DNA of 64,000 nucleotides from Rhodopseudomonas rhenobacensis (GTDB taxonomy: Bacteria; Pseudomonadota; Alphaproteobacteria; Rhizobiales; Xanthobacteraceae): contig NZ_JACHIH010000008.1 in assembly GCF_014203125.1 (NCBI RefSeq), positions 81,670 to 145,669 of the forward strand. The letters run 5' to 3'. The translations under genes were made by a program, and so were the position numbers. Below the pieces are notes generated by a model. The model was given only the letters and a program-made list of their open reading frames with translations, made no database searches and was not told where the DNA came from. Shown piece by piece: positions 19,812-29,906 of the stretch (positions are counted from its first letter, which is position 1; each line of letters starts with the position of its first letter).

Positions 19812-19899
19812 CGCAAAGCCTCATGCGGCGATGGTCGTTCGAAAGCTGAGGCTCGCAATCCCGCGCGGCGTGGCGTCGCGCTGGGAGGGCGAGGCGAAA

Positions 19900-20067
19900 T
19901 CAGAGTGGCTGCGCCATGGTGATGCCGGTCGACAACACGGTGATGGCCACGATCAGGCAGAGCGACAGCGAGCTGAACGCCAGCGCGGCCACGACGGCGT
20001 GGGTCAAACGCGAGGGGGAGAGCGCTCGGGGGCTTTTGAAGCCCGCCGTGCCTGGCGACCGTTGCAT
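19900..20067 (-). CDS. Small single-pass membrane protein
   Basis: A 55-residue frame beginning MQRSPGTAGFKSPRALSPSR, with one hydrophobic segment (AVVAALAFSSLSLCLIVAIT) and a short tail. The basic N-terminus followed by a helix suggests a type II inner-membrane peptide. The ribosome-binding site is weak (AGGGAA). It lies 88 bases upstream of the aldose dehydrogenase on the same strand and could be co-transcribed. Function unknown. Confidence 0.45.
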   Translation of the reverse strand: MQRSPGTAGFKSPRALSPSRLTHAVVAALAFSSLSLCLIVAITVLSTGITMAQPL

Positions 20068-20256
20068 GGTCAGGATTCCCTAAAGACGCGGCGAATCACC
20101 GCGACAGGGGGAATTTCCCTGCATTCGCAGGCATTTTTGCGGCGGCAAAGCCCTCGAAAATGGCAGAACGAAGGCTAATTCGCCTGTTGTGCCCGCTATT
20201 TACCCATTTCCACGCAGTTTTGTCCGGTTTGCCTTCGGGCTCGCCCGGCCGCCCGA

Positions 20257-20910
20257 TCAGGCCTCGGCGGCGATGCCCGGCGCGTCGGTGGCCATCGTCT
20301 CCGGGCGCCAGTTCATCGAGACGTAGCCCGGCGACTGCTGCACCCGCTTCAGCCAGGCGCCGATCGCCGGAAAGGCGTCGAGGTCGAAGTCGCACTGATC
20401 GGCGACGTGGGTGTAGCCGTACAGCGCGATGTCGGCGATGGTCAGCCGGCCGGCGGCGAAGTAATCGTTGCTCTTGAGGTGATTCTCCATCACCTGCAGC
20501 GCCGCGTAGCCGCGCTCCATCCAGTCTTCCAGCGCGTGGGTCTGCAGGTCGCGGCCGCCCTTGACCAGCGACAGCCAGAAATACGCCGCGCCGATGTTGG
20601 GCTCCAGCGCGTGCTGTTCGAAGAACATCCATTGCAGCGCGTCGGCGCGATCGATCCGCGATTCCGGCGACAACGAGGTGCCGACGCTGAGATACCACAG
20701 GATGGCGTTCGACTCGGCGAGGAAGCGGCCGTCGGCGACCTCGAGCAGCGGCACCTGGCCACTTGGATTCTTGGCGAGGAAATCCGGCGTGCGGCTTTCG
20801 CCGCTGAGAATGTCGACCTCGATCGCATGGTACGGCGCGTCGAGAAACGCCAGCGCAAGGCGGACCTTGTAGCTGTTGCCGGAACGCTGCATCGAATAGA
20901 GTTTGTACAT
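20257..20910 (-). CDS. Glutathione S-transferase family protein
   Basis: A 217-residue protein with the two-domain transferase layout: MYKLYSMQRSGNSYKVRLAL with the N-terminal Ser-containing catalytic loop, NPSGQVPLLEVADGRFLAESNAILWYLS (cis-Pro and the Glu-Ser glutathione site), and a helical domain with YFAAGRLTIADIALYGYTHV. The reaction is probably detoxification or reduction; the substrate is unknown. It is the third glutathione transferase in 10 kb but is not linked to the tandem pair at 12 kb. The upstream ATG at 20982 is rejected because it precedes the conserved start by 24 non-conserved residues. Confidence 0.85.
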   Translation of the reverse strand: MYKLYSMQRSGNSYKVRLALAFLDAPYHAIEVDILSGESRTPDFLAKNPSGQVPLLEVADGRFLAESNAILWYLSVGTSLSPESRIDRADALQWMFFEQHALEPNIGAAYFWLSLVKGGRDLQTHALEDWMERGYAALQVMENHLKSNDYFAAGRLTIADIALYGYTHVADQCDFDLDAFPAIGAWLKRVQQSPGYVSMNWRPETMATDAPGIAAEA

Positions 20911-22724
<1,814 letters not shown>

Positions 22725-22830
22725 GCCAAAGGTTGGGAATCTTTTCGCCAAAATTTGACGTGAGCGCCTTGTTTTGAACACGGCGCTTGCATCCTGTGCC
22801 CCGGCACAATCCTCATCGGAGACTACCACT

Positions 22831-23352
22831 ATGCGACTTTCAAGTTTGTTCGGTATCGCAGCGCTCTCGCTGGTTGCTTCGGTTGCAACCGCCAACGCGC
22901 AGCAGCGCCAGCTGCAGGTCGGCGTGCTCGAATGCTCCGGCGGCCAGAACGTCGGCTTCGTCGTCGGCTCGGTGACCGAGCTGCAGTGCGCCTTCCGTGC
23001 CGACGGTCGTCGTCCGGAGCCCTACGTTGCTACCATTCATCGATTCGGCCTCGACCTCGGCTTCACCCAGGACACCGGCTTTGCCTGGGCGGTCTACGCG
23101 CCGACCGACCGGCTCGGCCGCGGCGATCTCGCCGGCAGCTACGGTGGCGTCGGCGCCAACGCGTCGGTCGGCGTCGGCTTCGGCGGCAACCTGCTGGTTG
23201 GCGGTTCGTCCAATGCCTACTCGCTGCAGCCGCTCAGCCTGCAGGGTCAGACCGGCCTGAACGTCACCGCCGGCGTCGCCGACCTGCAGCTGCGTCCCGC
23301 CGATCTGCGCGGCCCGCGCCGCCACATCCGGCATCATCGCCGTCATCGCTAA
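22831..23352 (+). CDS. Exported DUF992 protein (first of a tandem pair)
   Basis: A 173-residue protein with a signal peptide (MRLSSLFGIAALSLVASVAT, cleavage near ANA) and the DUF992 block: LQVGVLECSGGQNVGFVVGS, TELQCAFRADG, then a Gly-rich middle and LQPLSLQGQTGLNVTAGVADLQL. Two conserved Cys may form a disulfide. The C-terminus is rich in Arg and His (GPRRHIRHHRRHR), which the paralogue lacks. Probably periplasmic; function unknown. A good terminator follows at 23390. Confidence 0.85.
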   Translation: MRLSSLFGIAALSLVASVATANAQQRQLQVGVLECSGGQNVGFVVGSVTELQCAFRADGRRPEPYVATIHRFGLDLGFTQDTGFAWAVYAPTDRLGRGDLAGSYGGVGANASVGVGFGGNLLVGGSSNAYSLQPLSLQGQTGLNVTAGVADLQLRPADLRGPRRHIRHHRRHR

Positions 23353-23389
23353 TAACTAGTTACCATCGCGGCTCGGCCGCGGTCGGACA

Positions 23390-23415
23390 AGGGCTCGCTT
23401 CGGCGGGCCCTTTTT
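23390..23415 (+). terminator. Rho-independent terminator after the first DUF992 gene
   Basis: A 9-bp stem AGGGCTCGC-TTCG-GCGGGCCCT with a stable TTCG tetraloop (one G-T pair), followed by TTTTT. It separates the two DUF992 genes, so the second needs its own promoter. Confidence 0.85.
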
Positions 23416-23550
23416 GTTGGCGCGTCACAGCGCCGCCGATTGAAGATTGGCAGCGGCTGTGACTAGACTGCGGCCGCGTAGTTCCGCTGCGCTGCGCGCC
23501 TGACCGGCCTGCAATATCCTGCATCACCTTGCTCACCCCGGAGATTTGTC

Positions 23551-24024
23551 ATGCGCCGACTTTCGCTCCTGCTTGGTATCACCACCGCGGCGTTCGTCGC
23601 CGGCAGCGCCGAGGCGCAGCAATCCCGGGTCCAGATCGGCGTGCTGGAGTGCCGCGGCGGCGCCAGCGTCGGCTTCATCGTCGGCTCGGTGACCAATCTC
23701 GGCTGCGTGCTGCGGGCCGAGGGCCATCCGGACCAGCCCTATGTCGCCACCATCCGCAAGGTCGGCCTCGATCTTGGTATCACCCAGGAGACCGGCTTGG
23801 CCTGGGCGGTGTTCGCGCCGATCGAGCGCGCCAGGGTGGGCAACCTGTCCGGCAACTACGCCGGCGCGCAGGGATCCGCATCGGTCGGCGTCGGGCTTGG
23901 CGCCAACGTGCTGGTCGGCGGCTCGGCGAATTCGGTCGCGCTGCAGCCCTTGAGCCTGCAGGGCTCCACCGGCTTCAACGTCGCGGTGGGGCTCGAGGGC
24001 CTCGAGCTGCGCCCGGGGCGCTAA
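23551..24024 (+). CDS. Exported DUF992 protein (second of a tandem pair)
   Basis: A 157-residue paralogue of the preceding gene with a signal peptide ending near AEA and the same landmarks: VQIGVLECRGGASVGFIVGS, TNLGCVLRAEG, GLDLGITQETGLAWAVFAP, and LQPLSLQGSTGFNVAVGLEG. It lacks the Arg/His-rich tail. The pair clearly arose by duplication; the intervening terminator suggests separate regulation. Function unknown. Confidence 0.85.
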   Translation: MRRLSLLLGITTAAFVAGSAEAQQSRVQIGVLECRGGASVGFIVGSVTNLGCVLRAEGHPDQPYVATIRKVGLDLGITQETGLAWAVFAPIERARVGNLSGNYAGAQGSASVGVGLGANVLVGGSANSVALQPLSLQGSTGFNVAVGLEGLELRPGR

Positions 24025-24227
24025 CAACTCCTCTGCTGATCAATTGATCGCCGGTGTGAATCGCACGCCGGCGCCGCCCGCAGCGTCCGGGCGAATTGGC
24101 ATGTCTTTGATCTTTCTCAACTGTTACGATTTCGCGCGACTATTTTCCTGCTTGCAAAGCGTTTGCGCCCCTGAAACGATCCGCCGCCGACCCAATCATG
24201 GGCCGAGCTCCAACCACGGAGGCGGCG

Positions 24228-26276
24228 ATGGGACAGAACCTCAGAAGTCCCCGCGGTCCACGGTGCATCGCACTGGTGGGCCCTTTCCAAAGCGGAAAAA
24301 CCACGTTGCTCGAAGCCATCCTGGCCCGCACCGGTGCGATCCCCCGCGCCGGCAGCGTCGATGCCGGGACCTCGTTCGGCGATGCCAGTCCGGAGGCGCG
24401 TCATCACAAGATGGGCGTCGGGCTCTCCGCCGCGACCACCAGCTTCATGGACGACACCTACACCTTCATCGATTGTCCGGGATCGGTCGAATTCGCGCAT
24501 GACATGCGCGCCGCGCTGCCGGCGGTGGACGCCGCCGTGGTGGTCTGCGAAGCCGACGAGCGCAAGCTGCCGCAGCTGCAGATCATCCTGCGCGAACTGG
24601 AAGATCTCGGGATTCCCCGGTTTCTGTTTCTCAACAAGATCGACAAGGCCGCCACGGCGACGCGCGACGCGCTGAGCATCCTGCAGCCGGCGTCGCGGAT
24701 TCCGCTGGTGCTGCGACAAATTCCGATCTGGAACGACGACCTGATCGCCGGCTATGTCGATCTCGCGCTGGAGCGCGCCTTCGTCTATCGCGAGCACAAG
24801 GCCTCCGAAGTCATCGAGCTTGCGGGCGGCGATCTCGACCGCGGCAAGGAAGCGCGGTTCTCGATGCTGGAGAAGCTCGCCGACCACGACGACGCCTTGA
24901 TGGAGCAATTGCTCGAGGACGTCGCGCCGCCGCGTGACGCGGTGTTCGACGATCTCGCGCGCGAATTGCGCGAGGGCGTGATCTGCCCGGTGCTGCTCGG
25001 CTCGGCGTTGCGCGAGAACGGCGTGATGCGGCTGTTGAAGGCGCTGCGCCACGAGGCGCCCGACGTCACCGAGACCGCGGCCCGGCTCGGCGCTTCGGGT
25101 CCCGATGCGCAGGCCTATGTGTTCAAGACCAACCATCTGCAGCACGGCGGCAAGCTGTCGCTGGCCCGGGTGCTGCACGGCCAGTTCGAGGACGGCGATT
25201 TCGTCCACGCCTCCAGCGGCGAGGCCGGCAAGATCTCCGGCATCCACGCCGTCACCGGCGGTCACGACACCAAGCGTCCGCTAGCTGCAGCCGGCGACAT
25301 GGTGGCGCTCGGCAAGCTCGACGCGATCAAGACCGGCGACACGCTGTCGACCGGCAAGACCGCGCCGGCCGCGCTGGTGCAGGTGCTGGCGACCCCGCCG
25401 GTGCTGGCGATGGCGCTGTCGGCGGCCGACCGCAAGGACGACGTCAAGCTCGGCCAGGCCTTGCTGCGGTTGAACGAGGAAGATCCCTCGCTCACCGTGA
25501 TCCACAACAGCCGCACCCATGACATCGTGCTGTGGGGGCAGGGCGAGATGCATCTGCGGGTGGCTTTGGAACGCTTGCAGGACCGCTTCGGCGTGACGGT
25601 GAAGTCGCATCCGCCGGCGATCGGCTATCAGGAGACGATCCGCAAATCGATCACCCAGCGCGGCCGGCACAAGAAGCAGTCCGGCGGCCACGGCCAGTTC
25701 GGCGACGTGGTGCTGGAGATCGGCCCGTTGCCGCGCAACAGCGGCTTCAGCTTCACCGAGAAGGTGGTCGGCGGCGCGGTGCCGCGCAACTACATCCCGG
25801 CGGTCGAGGAGGGCGCGGCCGATGCCTTGCTGCGCGGGCCGCTCGGCTTCCCGGTGGTCGACGTGCAGGTGACGCTGATCGACGGCTCGTTCCACACCGT
25901 GGACTCCTCCGACATGGCGTTCCGCACCGCCGGCCGCATCGGCGTCGCCGAAGCGCTGCCGCAGTGCCAGCCGGTGCTGCTGGAGCCGATCCACACTGTC
26001 GAGATCGTCTGCCCGACCGAGGCCACCGCCAAGGTCAACGCCATCCTGTCCGGGCGTCGCGGCCAGATTCTCGGCTTCGACACCCGCGACGGCTGGCCCG
26101 GCTGGGACACCGTCCGGGCGATGATGCCGGAGGCGGAGATCGGCGATCTGATCGTCGAGCTGCGCTCGGCGACCGCCGGCACCGGCAGCTTCACCCGGAC
26201 CTTCGACCACATGGCCGAAGTCACCGGCCGCGCCGCCGAGCAGATCATCGCGGCACACCGCCCCGCGGCGGCCTAG
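24228..26276 (+). CDS. Elongation factor G-like translational GTPase
   Basis: A 682-residue EF-G paralogue. The G domain has ALVGPFQSGKTTLLEAIL (P-loop with Gln-Ser instead of the usual AHIDAGKT), DTYTFIDCPGSVEF (G3) and FLNKIDKA (G4). Domains II-V follow, with GGHGQFGDVVLEIGPLP and the EF-G C-terminal RRGQILGFDTRDGWPGWDTV. This is the EF-G-like family found beside true FusA in many bacteria; it has no established essential role. The ATG at 24228 after GGAGG is preferred over 24198. A stem-loop follows the stop. Confidence 0.85.
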   Translation: MGQNLRSPRGPRCIALVGPFQSGKTTLLEAILARTGAIPRAGSVDAGTSFGDASPEARHHKMGVGLSAATTSFMDDTYTFIDCPGSVEFAHDMRAALPAVDAAVVVCEADERKLPQLQIILRELEDLGIPRFLFLNKIDKAATATRDALSILQPASRIPLVLRQIPIWNDDLIAGYVDLALERAFVYREHKASEVIELAGGDLDRGKEARFSMLEKLADHDDALMEQLLEDVAPPRDAVFDDLARELREGVICPVLLGSALRENGVMRLLKALRHEAPDVTETAARLGASGPDAQAYVFKTNHLQHGGKLSLARVLHGQFEDGDFVHASSGEAGKISGIHAVTGGHDTKRPLAAAGDMVALGKLDAIKTGDTLSTGKTAPAALVQVLATPPVLAMALSAADRKDDVKLGQALLRLNEEDPSLTVIHNSRTHDIVLWGQGEMHLRVALERLQDRFGVTVKSHPPAIGYQETIRKSITQRGRHKKQSGGHGQFGDVVLEIGPLPRNSGFSFTEKVVGGAVPRNYIPAVEEGAADALLRGPLGFPVVDVQVTLIDGSFHTVDSSDMAFRTAGRIGVAEALPQCQPVLLEPIHTVEIVCPTEATAKVNAILSGRRGQILGFDTRDGWPGWDTVRAMMPEAEIGDLIVELRSATAGTGSFTRTFDHMAEVTGRAAEQIIAAHRPAAA

Positions 26277-26310
26277 CGGCGCCTCGCGCCGGCCGGAGTC
26301 AAACACAAAC

Positions 26311-26348
26311 CGGCTTCGATGATGTATCAAACATCATCGAAGCCGTTT
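26311..26348 (+). terminator. 15-bp perfect stem-loop after the EF-G-like gene
   Basis: CGGCTTCGATGATGT (26311-26325), loop ATCAA, then ACATCATCGAAGCCG (26331-26345) and TTTAT. The stem is perfect and unusually AT-balanced for this genome. The short T-run makes a terminator likely, although the site could also be an operator for the HTH gene that follows. Confidence 0.65.
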
Positions 26349-26400
26349 ATATTCGCGGCGTGTCGCTTTGCGGCCTGCGTCGCGAAATCGGATATCGAGC

Positions 26401-26673
26401 TTGATTACTTCATTTCAGATGCGCGCCGCGCGCGCGCTGTTGGGGATCGACCAGCGCACGCTGGCCGAATTGGCCGGTGTTTCGGTGCCGACCATCCAGC
26501 GCATGGAGGCCAGCGTCGGCAACGTCCGCGGCATTGTCGATTCCTTGACCCGGGTGGTCGAGGCGCTGAACCGCGCCGGGGTGGAATTGATCGGCGAGCA
26601 TGGCCGCAGCGACGACGGCGGGCGCGGCGTGCGGCTGAAACAGCCCGGACCGCCGCCGCCGGTGGGATCCTGA
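26401..26673 (+). CDS. Small helix-turn-helix (XRE-like) regulator
   Basis: A 90-residue protein consisting almost only of a helix-turn-helix: FQMRAARALLGIDQRTLAELAGVSVPTIQRMEA, then a helix that may dimerise (GIVDSLTRVVEALNRAGVELI). Related proteins usually begin just before this conserved stretch, which favours the TTG at 26401; an ATG at 26419 and a TTG at 26368 are alternatives. The target is unknown; the stem-loop 60 bases upstream is a possible operator. It lies just upstream of aroE on the same strand. Confidence 0.75.
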   Translation: MITSFQMRAARALLGIDQRTLAELAGVSVPTIQRMEASVGNVRGIVDSLTRVVEALNRAGVELIGEHGRSDDGGRGVRLKQPGPPPPVGS

Positions 26674-26709
26674 GGCCATGGCGGTGCGCGGCGAAAAGGA
26701 TCTTCGATC

Positions 26710-27546
26710 ATGAACAAGATCAAGGCCGCCTGCCTGATCGGCTGGCCGGCGGCGCATTCGCGCTCCCCGATCATTCACCACTACTGGCTGCGCACGCTCG
26801 GCATCGAGGGCGGCTACGCCATCGAGTCGGTGCCGCCGGAGGGTTTCGGCGAGTTCGTGCTGCATCTGTCGACGCACGGCTATCTCGGCGCCAACGTCAC
26901 CATCCCGCACAAGGAGCGGGCGCTGCTGCTCACCGAGCCGGACGCCCGCGCCCGCGCGGTCGGCGCCGCCAATACGCTGTGGTACGACGGCGACACGCTG
27001 CGCTCGACCAACACCGACATCGAAGGCTTCCTGAATAATCTCGACGCCTGCGCGCCGGGCTGGGACGCCATCGACGAGGCGCTGGTGTTAGGGGCCGGCG
27101 GTTCGTCGCGCGCCGTGGTGTTCGGGCTGATCGAGCGCGGCATCAAGCGCATCCATCTCGCCAACCGCACGCTGGAGCGCGCGCAGGCGGTGGCCGATCA
27201 GTTCAACGCCGACGTGGTGCCGACGCCGTGGTCGGATATCGCGAGCGTGCTGCCGCGGGCAAGACTCCTGGTCAACACCACCTCGCTCGGCATGAAGGGG
27301 CAGCCTTCGCTCGACATCGATCTCGGGCTGTTGCCCGCGGAGGCCGCAGTCGCCGATCTGGTCTATGTGCCGCTCGAGACGCCGCTGCTCGCCGCCGCCC
27401 GCGCGCGGGGACTACGCACCGCCGACGGCCTCGGCATGCTGCTGCACCAGGCGGTGCGCGGTTTCGAGCTGTGGTTCGGCCAGCGCCCGACGGTGACGGC
27501 CGAACTGCGTGCGTTGCTTGAGGCGGATCTGGCCGGGACTAACTAG
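26710..27546 (+). CDS. aroE: Shikimate dehydrogenase
   Basis: A 278-residue NADP-dependent enzyme reducing 3-dehydroshikimate to shikimate in aromatic amino acid synthesis. Visible motifs: the substrate-binding SRSPIIHHYW, the catalytic Lys in NVTIPHKERAL, GAANTLWY, STNTDIEGF (catalytic Asp), the nucleotide-binding VLGAGGSSRAV, and TADGLGMLLHQAVRGFELWFG. The Asn/Lys/Asp set is intact. Compact and slightly divergent, so a YdiB/quinate-type preference cannot be excluded. A hairpin begins inside its stop codon. Confidence 0.9.
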   Translation: MNKIKAACLIGWPAAHSRSPIIHHYWLRTLGIEGGYAIESVPPEGFGEFVLHLSTHGYLGANVTIPHKERALLLTEPDARARAVGAANTLWYDGDTLRSTNTDIEGFLNNLDACAPGWDAIDEALVLGAGGSSRAVVFGLIERGIKRIHLANRTLERAQAVADQFNADVVPTPWSDIASVLPRARLLVNTTSLGMKGQPSLDIDLGLLPAEAAVADLVYVPLETPLLAAARARGLRTADGLGMLLHQAVRGFELWFGQRPTVTAELRALLEADLAGTN

Positions 27547-27591
27547 AGCAGGATGACGCTTCTTCGAAACGTCGTCCTGCTCTAGCTTTTT
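27543..27591 (+). terminator. Terminator hairpin after aroE
   Basis: CTAGAGCAGGATGACG and CGTCGTCCTGCTCTAG pair over 16 bases with one G-T pair, loop of 11, followed by CTTTTT. The stem starts within the aroE stop codon. Its sequence resembles dispersed rhizobial repeats, so a repeat may have been recruited as terminator. Confidence 0.75.
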
Positions 27592-27595
27592 GATT

Positions 27596-27645
27596 GAGCA
27601 TGATCTTTTCCGAAAACCGGTATCCACTTTTCGGGATCATGCTCT
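27596..27645. repeat. RIME-like palindromic repeat
   Basis: gagcatgatcttttccgaaa pairs with the right end ttttcgggatcatgctc. This is a common intergenic palindrome of Bradyrhizobium and its relatives. A degenerate copy lies just upstream of purA (53348-53393). Confidence 0.8.
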
Positions 27646-27662
27646 AAAGAACCGCAGCGTTC

Positions 27663-27850
27663 TCTTCTCCCCTCCCCCTTGTGGGGAGGGGTCGGGGGTG
27701 GGGCTCCCCAAGCACGGCGCTCGTCGAATTTGTCTCGGACTGATGAGTTCCAAGCCCGACGGCGTGCAATCGCGTAGTGCGACGTCAGACTATCCCGCCG
27801 CGGCACCCCCACCCCCAACCCCTCCCCGCAAGGGGGAGGGGAGCGCGCCG
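27663..27850. repeat. Two REP-like C/G-rich palindromes
   Basis: Copies at 27663-27705 (tcccctcccccttgtgggga core) and 27803-27850 (cccctccccgcaagggggag core) in the gap after aroE. They are the same family as the inserts inside uvrB. Confidence 0.75.
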
Positions 27851-27940
27851 CCGCCTTGGTTGAGGTTGAAATAGAATCTCATGGCCGGACGTATGACCTG
27901 CTCGCGCAGCGTTGCTCGGCAACTGCGCCTCTCCACAACG

Positions 27941-28198
27941 CGACGTCATCCTGAGAGCCTGTGAATCTATTAGATTTTGCGTTTTTCGAGTTGAGTCAAA
28001 TCAAGCACTTAGCTGCCGCAAAGACGCTGAAATTCGAATAGATTCACAAACTCTGAGGAGCCGGCGGAGCGCGGAGCGCGAAGCCGGCGTCTCGAAGGAT
28101 GGGCTACAAGGTAGTTGCGGGCCGCGCCTGCAGCTCATCCTTCGAGGCACGCCGGCCGGCGCAAGAGCGCCGCCAGCGTGCACCTCAGGATGACGTCA
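27941..28198. repeat. Large imperfect palindromic repeat interrupted by a MITE
   Basis: Outer ends gacgtcatcctgag and ctcaggatgacgtc are perfectly inverted. Inside, ctcgaaggatg is mirrored by catccttcgag. Removing the element at 27956-28052 with one CTGAG restores an unbroken repeat (cgtcatcctgaggagccgg). Confidence 0.75.
27956..28052. mobile_element. 97-bp MITE with 16-bp inverted ends and CTGAG target duplication
   Basis: Left end AGCCTGTGAATCTATT; the right end read in reverse is AGTTTGTGAATCTATT (14 of 16 match). The element is flanked by direct CTGAG copies (27951-27955 and 28053-28057). It is AT-richer than its surroundings and encodes nothing. It must be moved by a transposase elsewhere in the genome, whose family was not identified. 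Confidence 0.8.
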
Positions 28199-28216
28199 CC
28201 TTGCATAGCTGCCCGA

Positions 28217-29356
28217 CTACAGCGCCAGCACGTGATCGTCGATTTCTTCGATCGAGTTGACGCCGCACAGCGCCATGGTGGTGGAGAGTTCGTTCTTGAT
28301 GATGTCGATCGCCTTGGTGACGCCGGGGCCGCCGAACGCGCCGAGGCCGTAGATATAGGCCCGCCCGATCATGCAGGAGCGCGCGCCCATCGCCAGCGCG
28401 CGCATCACGTCCTGCCCGGAGCGGATGCCGCCGTCGAACATCACCTCGATCTGGTCGCCGACCGCGTCGACCACGTCCGGCAGCACCTCAATTGACGACG
28501 GCGCGCCGTCGAGCTGGCGGCCGCCATGGTTCGACACCACCAGCGCCTCGGCGCCGGCTTTCACCGCGAGCGCCGCGTCCTCGACGTCGAGGATGCCCTT
28601 GATGATCAATTTGCCCGGCCAGATCGAACGGATCCAGTCGATGTCCTTCCAGTTCAGCGACGGATCGAATTGCGACGCCACCCAGGCCGACACCGAGCCG
28701 AGGTCCTTGGAGCCCGGCAGGTGGCCGGCGATGTTGCCGAAGTTGCGGCTCTTGCCGGCGAGGATGCCTTTCACCCAGCGCGGCTTGGTGGCGATGTCGA
28801 TCAAATTCTTCAGACGGAAGATTTCCGGCGGCACCGACATGCCGTTTTTGATGTCCTGATGGCGCTGCCCGATCACCTGCAGGTCGACGGTGAGCACCAG
28901 CGCGCTGCATTTGGCGGCGATCGCGCGCTCGATCAGCGCTTTGACGAAGCCGCGGTCGCGCATCACGTAGAGCTGAAACCAGAACGGCTGCTCGACATTG
29001 GCGGCGACGTCCTCCAGCGAGCAGATCGACATCGTGGAGAGCGTGTAGGGAATGCCGGCGGCCTGCGCGGCGCGGCAGGCGTGGATTTCGCCGTCGCCAT
29101 ATTGCATCCCGGTGGAGCCGACCGGGGCCAGGATCAACGGCAGCGCCGCGCGCTCGCCGATGATCTCGGTGGACAGATCGCGCTCGGAAATATCCACCAG
29201 GATGCGCTGGCGGAATTTGATGTCCTGAAAATCGTCGCGGTTGGCGCGCAGGGTTTCTTCGGCATAGGAGCCGCGATCGACGTAGTCGAAGAACATCTTC
29301 GGCACCCGACGCTGATGGATCTCGCGCAGGTCGTCGATGCAGGTGATCTGTTTCAT
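28217..29356 (-). CDS. lldD: FMN-dependent alpha-hydroxy-acid dehydrogenase (L-lactate dehydrogenase type)
   Basis: A 379-residue flavoenzyme of the glycolate oxidase / L-lactate dehydrogenase family. Landmarks: the N-terminal DLREIHQRRVPKMFFDYVDRG, LILAPVGSTGM, QLYVMRDRG, ALVLTVDLQVIGQRHQD (substrate Arg), the catalytic His in LVVSNHGGRQLDGA, and the FMN phosphate site MFDGGIRSGQDVMRALAMGA. It oxidises L-lactate or a similar 2-hydroxy acid and passes electrons to the respiratory chain. The lldD name is by family; mandelate- or glycolate-type substrates remain possible. Confidence 0.85.
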   Translation of the reverse strand: MKQITCIDDLREIHQRRVPKMFFDYVDRGSYAEETLRANRDDFQDIKFRQRILVDISERDLSTEIIGERAALPLILAPVGSTGMQYGDGEIHACRAAQAAGIPYTLSTMSICSLEDVAANVEQPFWFQLYVMRDRGFVKALIERAIAAKCSALVLTVDLQVIGQRHQDIKNGMSVPPEIFRLKNLIDIATKPRWVKGILAGKSRNFGNIAGHLPGSKDLGSVSAWVASQFDPSLNWKDIDWIRSIWPGKLIIKGILDVEDAALAVKAGAEALVVSNHGGRQLDGAPSSIEVLPDVVDAVGDQIEVMFDGGIRSGQDVMRALAMGARSCMIGRAYIYGLGAFGGPGVTKAIDIIKNELSTTMALCGVNSIEEIDDHVLAL

Positions 29357-29394
29357 GAGCGGCCCCGCCCTTTTCCTTTTTTGCTGGTGCCGTG

Positions 29395-29435
29395 CTCTAG
29401 AGCATTTTCCGCCGAAGTGGAATTCGGTTTGAGGC
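29395..29435. repeat. RIME-like fragment (gctctagagcattttccgcc)
   Basis: A short stretch resembling a widespread rhizobial intergenic repeat (ctagagcattttccg, then gaagtggaattcgg). Only one arm is present, so it looks like a remnant. Confidence 0.5.
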
Positions 29436-29471
29436 AGCCTCGCGCTCTGGCCGGACGCTCCGTGCGCCCGC

Positions 29472-29496
29472 GGAACCCGCGGGACAGGGCGGCGTT
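29472..29496 (+). promoter_or_regulatory. EcfG-type general-stress promoter
   Basis: GGAAC (29472-29476), exactly 16 bases, then CGTT (29493-29496). This matches the alphaproteobacterial EcfG sigma consensus GGAAC-N16/17-CGTT. The start codon of the next small gene lies 28 bases downstream, which leaves a short leader containing its ribosome-binding site. Confidence 0.75.
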
Positions 29497-29524
29497 GGTT
29501 CGATCCTCAGACCGGAGAAACCCG

Positions 29525-29686
29525 ATGCCCGATACTGCCACCGAAAAAGACAAGAAGGCCGAAGACAAGGCCCTCGACGAGGCCCTGCAGGAATCCTTTC
29601 CGGGTTCCGATCCGGTCAGCCTGACCCAGCCGGCGCCCTCGAAGCCGGACGCCGACGCCAAGCCGAAGCATAAAGCCAAGCATTAA
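29525..29686 (+). CDS. Small acidic/lysine-rich protein, probably stress induced
   Basis: A 53-residue hydrophilic protein: MPDTATEKDKKAEDKALDEA, then LQESFPGSDPVSLTQPAPSK and a Lys/His tail (PKHKAKH). The ALDEALQESFPGSDPVS block occurs in many small alphaproteobacterial proteins of unknown function. It has a good ribosome-binding site (GGAGAAA) and an EcfG-type promoter, so it is probably part of the general stress response. It is likely disordered. Confidence 0.8.
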   Translation: MPDTATEKDKKAEDKALDEALQESFPGSDPVSLTQPAPSKPDADAKPKHKAKH

Positions 29687-29906
29687 TCCCCAGCTTCCGG
29701 TCCCGCGGGAGCGGCCGTCACGGCGCGGTCGCGGTCCCGTCGCACTGCGATAAAGCCGGCCCGATCAAGGGGTTGGCGCGGCCATGGTTCCCGATTGGTA
29801 ATGATTCATCATATTTTTTGAGGTCATTTCAACCGGAAACGACCTATAAGGCGGGTTCGTGCCCGGCCGGAACTGCCGGCCGGCACAGGCCATGCTGGGG
29901 GATTTG

